This document shows positions 42,206 to 44,145 of a stretch of DNA of 44,145 nt, piece after piece. Source of the DNA: Bacteroidaceae bacterium (GTDB taxonomy: Bacteria > Bacteroidota > Bacteroidia > Bacteroidales > Bacteroidaceae); assembly GCA_017541265.1 (NCBI GenBank), contig JAFXZK010000119.1, positions 1 through 44,145 of the forward strand, in the 5' to 3' direction. Under the pieces are notes generated by a model. That model saw nothing but the letters and a program-made list of their open reading frames with translations. It did not search any database and was not told where the DNA came from. How positions within the stretch are numbered: the stretch's first letter is position 1; each line of letters begins with the position of its first letter. Made by a program: the position numbers and the translations under genes.

Positions 42206-43006
42206 ATGAAACATTTTACTCTTCTTTTAGTGGCTGCAGCAACCTTCTGCACAAACGCCTTTGCACAGAGGCCAAAGAACATCTATACCAGTACAACTAA
42301 CCTCAACCTCGAGGTTCTGCAGAACCAGGCACAGCCCGTTGTGCTGAACCGCACGCTCTTCGCAGGCTACAACACCATCTGCCTGCCCATGAGCCTCAGC
42401 GCAGAGCAGCTGCAGGCTGCCGCCAAGGACGTTCAGATTGAGCGTTTCGCCGCCATCCGTCAGGAAGGCAGCACCCTGAACATGTACTTCCTCGACTGCA
42501 CGAACGAGGGCATCGAAGCTGGCGTACCCTACCTCATCTTCTCGCCCACCTTCCAGACACTCCATGCCAACACATCCGATGCTTCCGGCATCAGCACTGA
42601 GCTTCAGAGCGTCTGCAAGACCGACGGCGCAAACACCGTCACCTTCGGCAGCTCATGGGAAATGCTCAAGGTGGAAGGCCGCTACGGCATCCCCGCACAG
42701 CAGGACACCTACATCCTCGAGAGCATCCTGATCCGCACCGAGGGCGACAAGGCATTCCTGCCCACACGCTGCGGCTTCACATGGGACCAGCAGGCAACCT
42801 CTGCCTCCACCCTGGAAATCAAGCACGTCACCAGCCTCGACGATATAGAGACAAGCATTGAGAAACTCCAGGCCACTGGCGAAAAGGTTGATGTTTACAA
42901 CGCACAGGGCACACTGGTTCTCTCCGGAACCAGCATCACCGCCGCCAAGCAGAGCCTGCCACAGGGCATCTACGTTGTCAAGGGCCAAAAATTTGCGGTT
43001 AAGTAA
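42206..43006 (+). CDS. Secreted protein of unknown function with C-terminal tail
   Basis: A 266-residue protein with signal peptide (MKHFTLLLVAAATFCTNAFAQ). I do not recognise a catalytic domain. The segment FAGYNTICLPMSLSAEQL resembles a short motif seen in many Prevotella/Bacteroides surface proteins. The C-terminus VDVYNAQGTLVLSG...LPQGIYVVKGQKFAVK is of the type seen on type IX-like secreted proteins (strand, then GIYVV, then a basic end). It has its own promoter and is followed by a strong terminator, so it is probably monocistronic. Confidence 0.85.
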   Translation: MKHFTLLLVAAATFCTNAFAQRPKNIYTSTTNLNLEVLQNQAQPVVLNRTLFAGYNTICLPMSLSAEQLQAAAKDVQIERFAAIRQEGSTLNMYFLDCTNEGIEAGVPYLIFSPTFQTLHANTSDASGISTELQSVCKTDGANTVTFGSSWEMLKVEGRYGIPAQQDTYILESILIRTEGDKAFLPTRCGFTWDQQATSASTLEIKHVTSLDDIETSIEKLQATGEKVDVYNAQGTLVLSGTSITAAKQSLPQGIYVVKGQKFAVK

Positions 43007-43035
43007 TTTTACTCACATAGTCATTGACTTTCAGG

Positions 43036-43070
43036 AAGTTCCCCCATCAAAGGGGGGACTTCTTTTTTTA
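43036..43070 (+). terminator. Rho-independent terminator of the 42206-43006 gene
   Basis: The stem AAGTTCCCCC / GGGGGGACTT (one T-G wobble) with loop ATCAAA is followed by CTTTTTTTAT, 30 bp after the stop codon. Confidence 0.9.
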
Positions 43071-43090
43071 TATGCAGTCACATCGCAAAA

Positions 43091-43170
43091 AAGTCCCTGT
43101 ACCTATGCCAATAAGAACGTGGACTTATGGTCATAAGAACGTGGACTTATGACCATAAGTACGGGGACTT
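43091..43170. repeat. Palindrome array 3: four 14-bp palindromes, 22-bp period
   Basis: Units at 43091-43104, 43113-43126, 43135-43148 and 43157-43170: AAGTCCCTGTACCT, AAGAACGTGGACTT (twice) and AAGTACGGGGACTT. Spacers ATGCCAAT, ATGGTCAT and ATGACCAT follow the form ATGnnnAT, as in array 2. It lies after the terminator and before the dnaK promoter region, so it belongs on the dnaK side. Confidence 0.9.
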
Positions 43171-43228
43171 TTTTTCAATGGCAAGCGGTCTGTCCGTTTT
43201 TGTCACATTTTTGTCAGCCCGACATACT

Positions 43229-43250
43229 TTGGCACGGCCTTTGTATAATA
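43229..43250 (+). promoter_or_regulatory. Candidate sigma-54-like promoter of dnaK
   Basis: TTGGCACG (43229-43236), four nt, then TTTGTATAATA. This fits the sigma-54 -24/-12 form TGGCACGnnnnTTGCW except that the -12 C is T. A duplicated TTTTTGTCA lies just upstream (43197-43216). No good TAnnTTTG box is seen. The start codon is 83 bp downstream. Confidence 0.45.
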
Positions 43251-43265
43251 AGGGTGTCGTGAAGT

Positions 43266-44145
<880 letters not shown>

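Overview
The window comes from a Bacteroidales genome, most likely a Prevotella-type (Prevotellaceae) gut or rumen bacterium. The evidence is: repeated Bacteroidetes promoter boxes (-7 TAnnTTTG and -33 TTTG); a V-type ATPase operon that includes the DUF2764 subunit found in Bacteroidetes; secreted proteins ending in a YDLSGR...GIYI-type tail or a dockerin-like Ca-binding repeat; a fasciclin-type lipoprotein; and an AraC regulator divergent from an RND efflux pump. No rRNA, tRNA or CRISPR was seen. The species is not determined.

Layout. 1-3611 (minus): an operon of two tandem carboxylesterase paralogues followed by an amidohydrolase cut by the window edge. 4003-7501 (minus): two secreted proteins, one an Omp28-like thioredoxin-fold protein. 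7690-7845: a 51-residue secreted peptide. 7970-12645 (minus): V-ATPase genes E, DUF2764, A and B, ending at a strong terminator with no D, I or K genes. 12853-21706 (minus): a GH29 fucosidase, a FAS1 lipoprotein and a 1724-residue surface protein with four discoidin-like modules and a dockerin. 21993-22912: a RAYT (REP-associated tyrosine transposase) cassette. 22932-27517 (minus): a CotH-kinase/GLUG/dockerin surface protein just downstream of an AraC regulator. 27713-33256 (plus): a three-gene RND efflux operon. 33360-39042 (plus): a glutaminase-family protein and a GH31 glycosidase. 39073-41736: a large MscS channel. 42206-43006: a secreted protein. 43334-end: dnaK, cut by the window edge.

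The most unusual content is non-coding repeat architecture, in four layers. (1) Three 80-bp arrays (3864, 21877, 43091), each with exactly four 14-bp palindromes of the form AAGTnCnnGnACTT separated by 8-nt spacers, a strict 22-bp period. Each lies about 80-200 bp upstream of a predicted transcription start. (2) A 119-120 bp element made of four small hairpins between GTTC/GAAC ends, present complete at 12732, 22076 and (inverted) 41905, and as a half copy at 22856. The 22076 and 22856 copies flank the RAYT gene, whose enzyme is the natural candidate to mobilise it. (3) Tandem repeats of 7, 8 or 9 bp placed on stop/start junctions of operons and inside the regions encoding a signal peptide and C-terminal tails, where a gain or loss of a unit would shift frame or change start-site spacing. 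(4) A GC-rich hairpin repeat that sits in frame inside four coding regions and intergenically at 41783.
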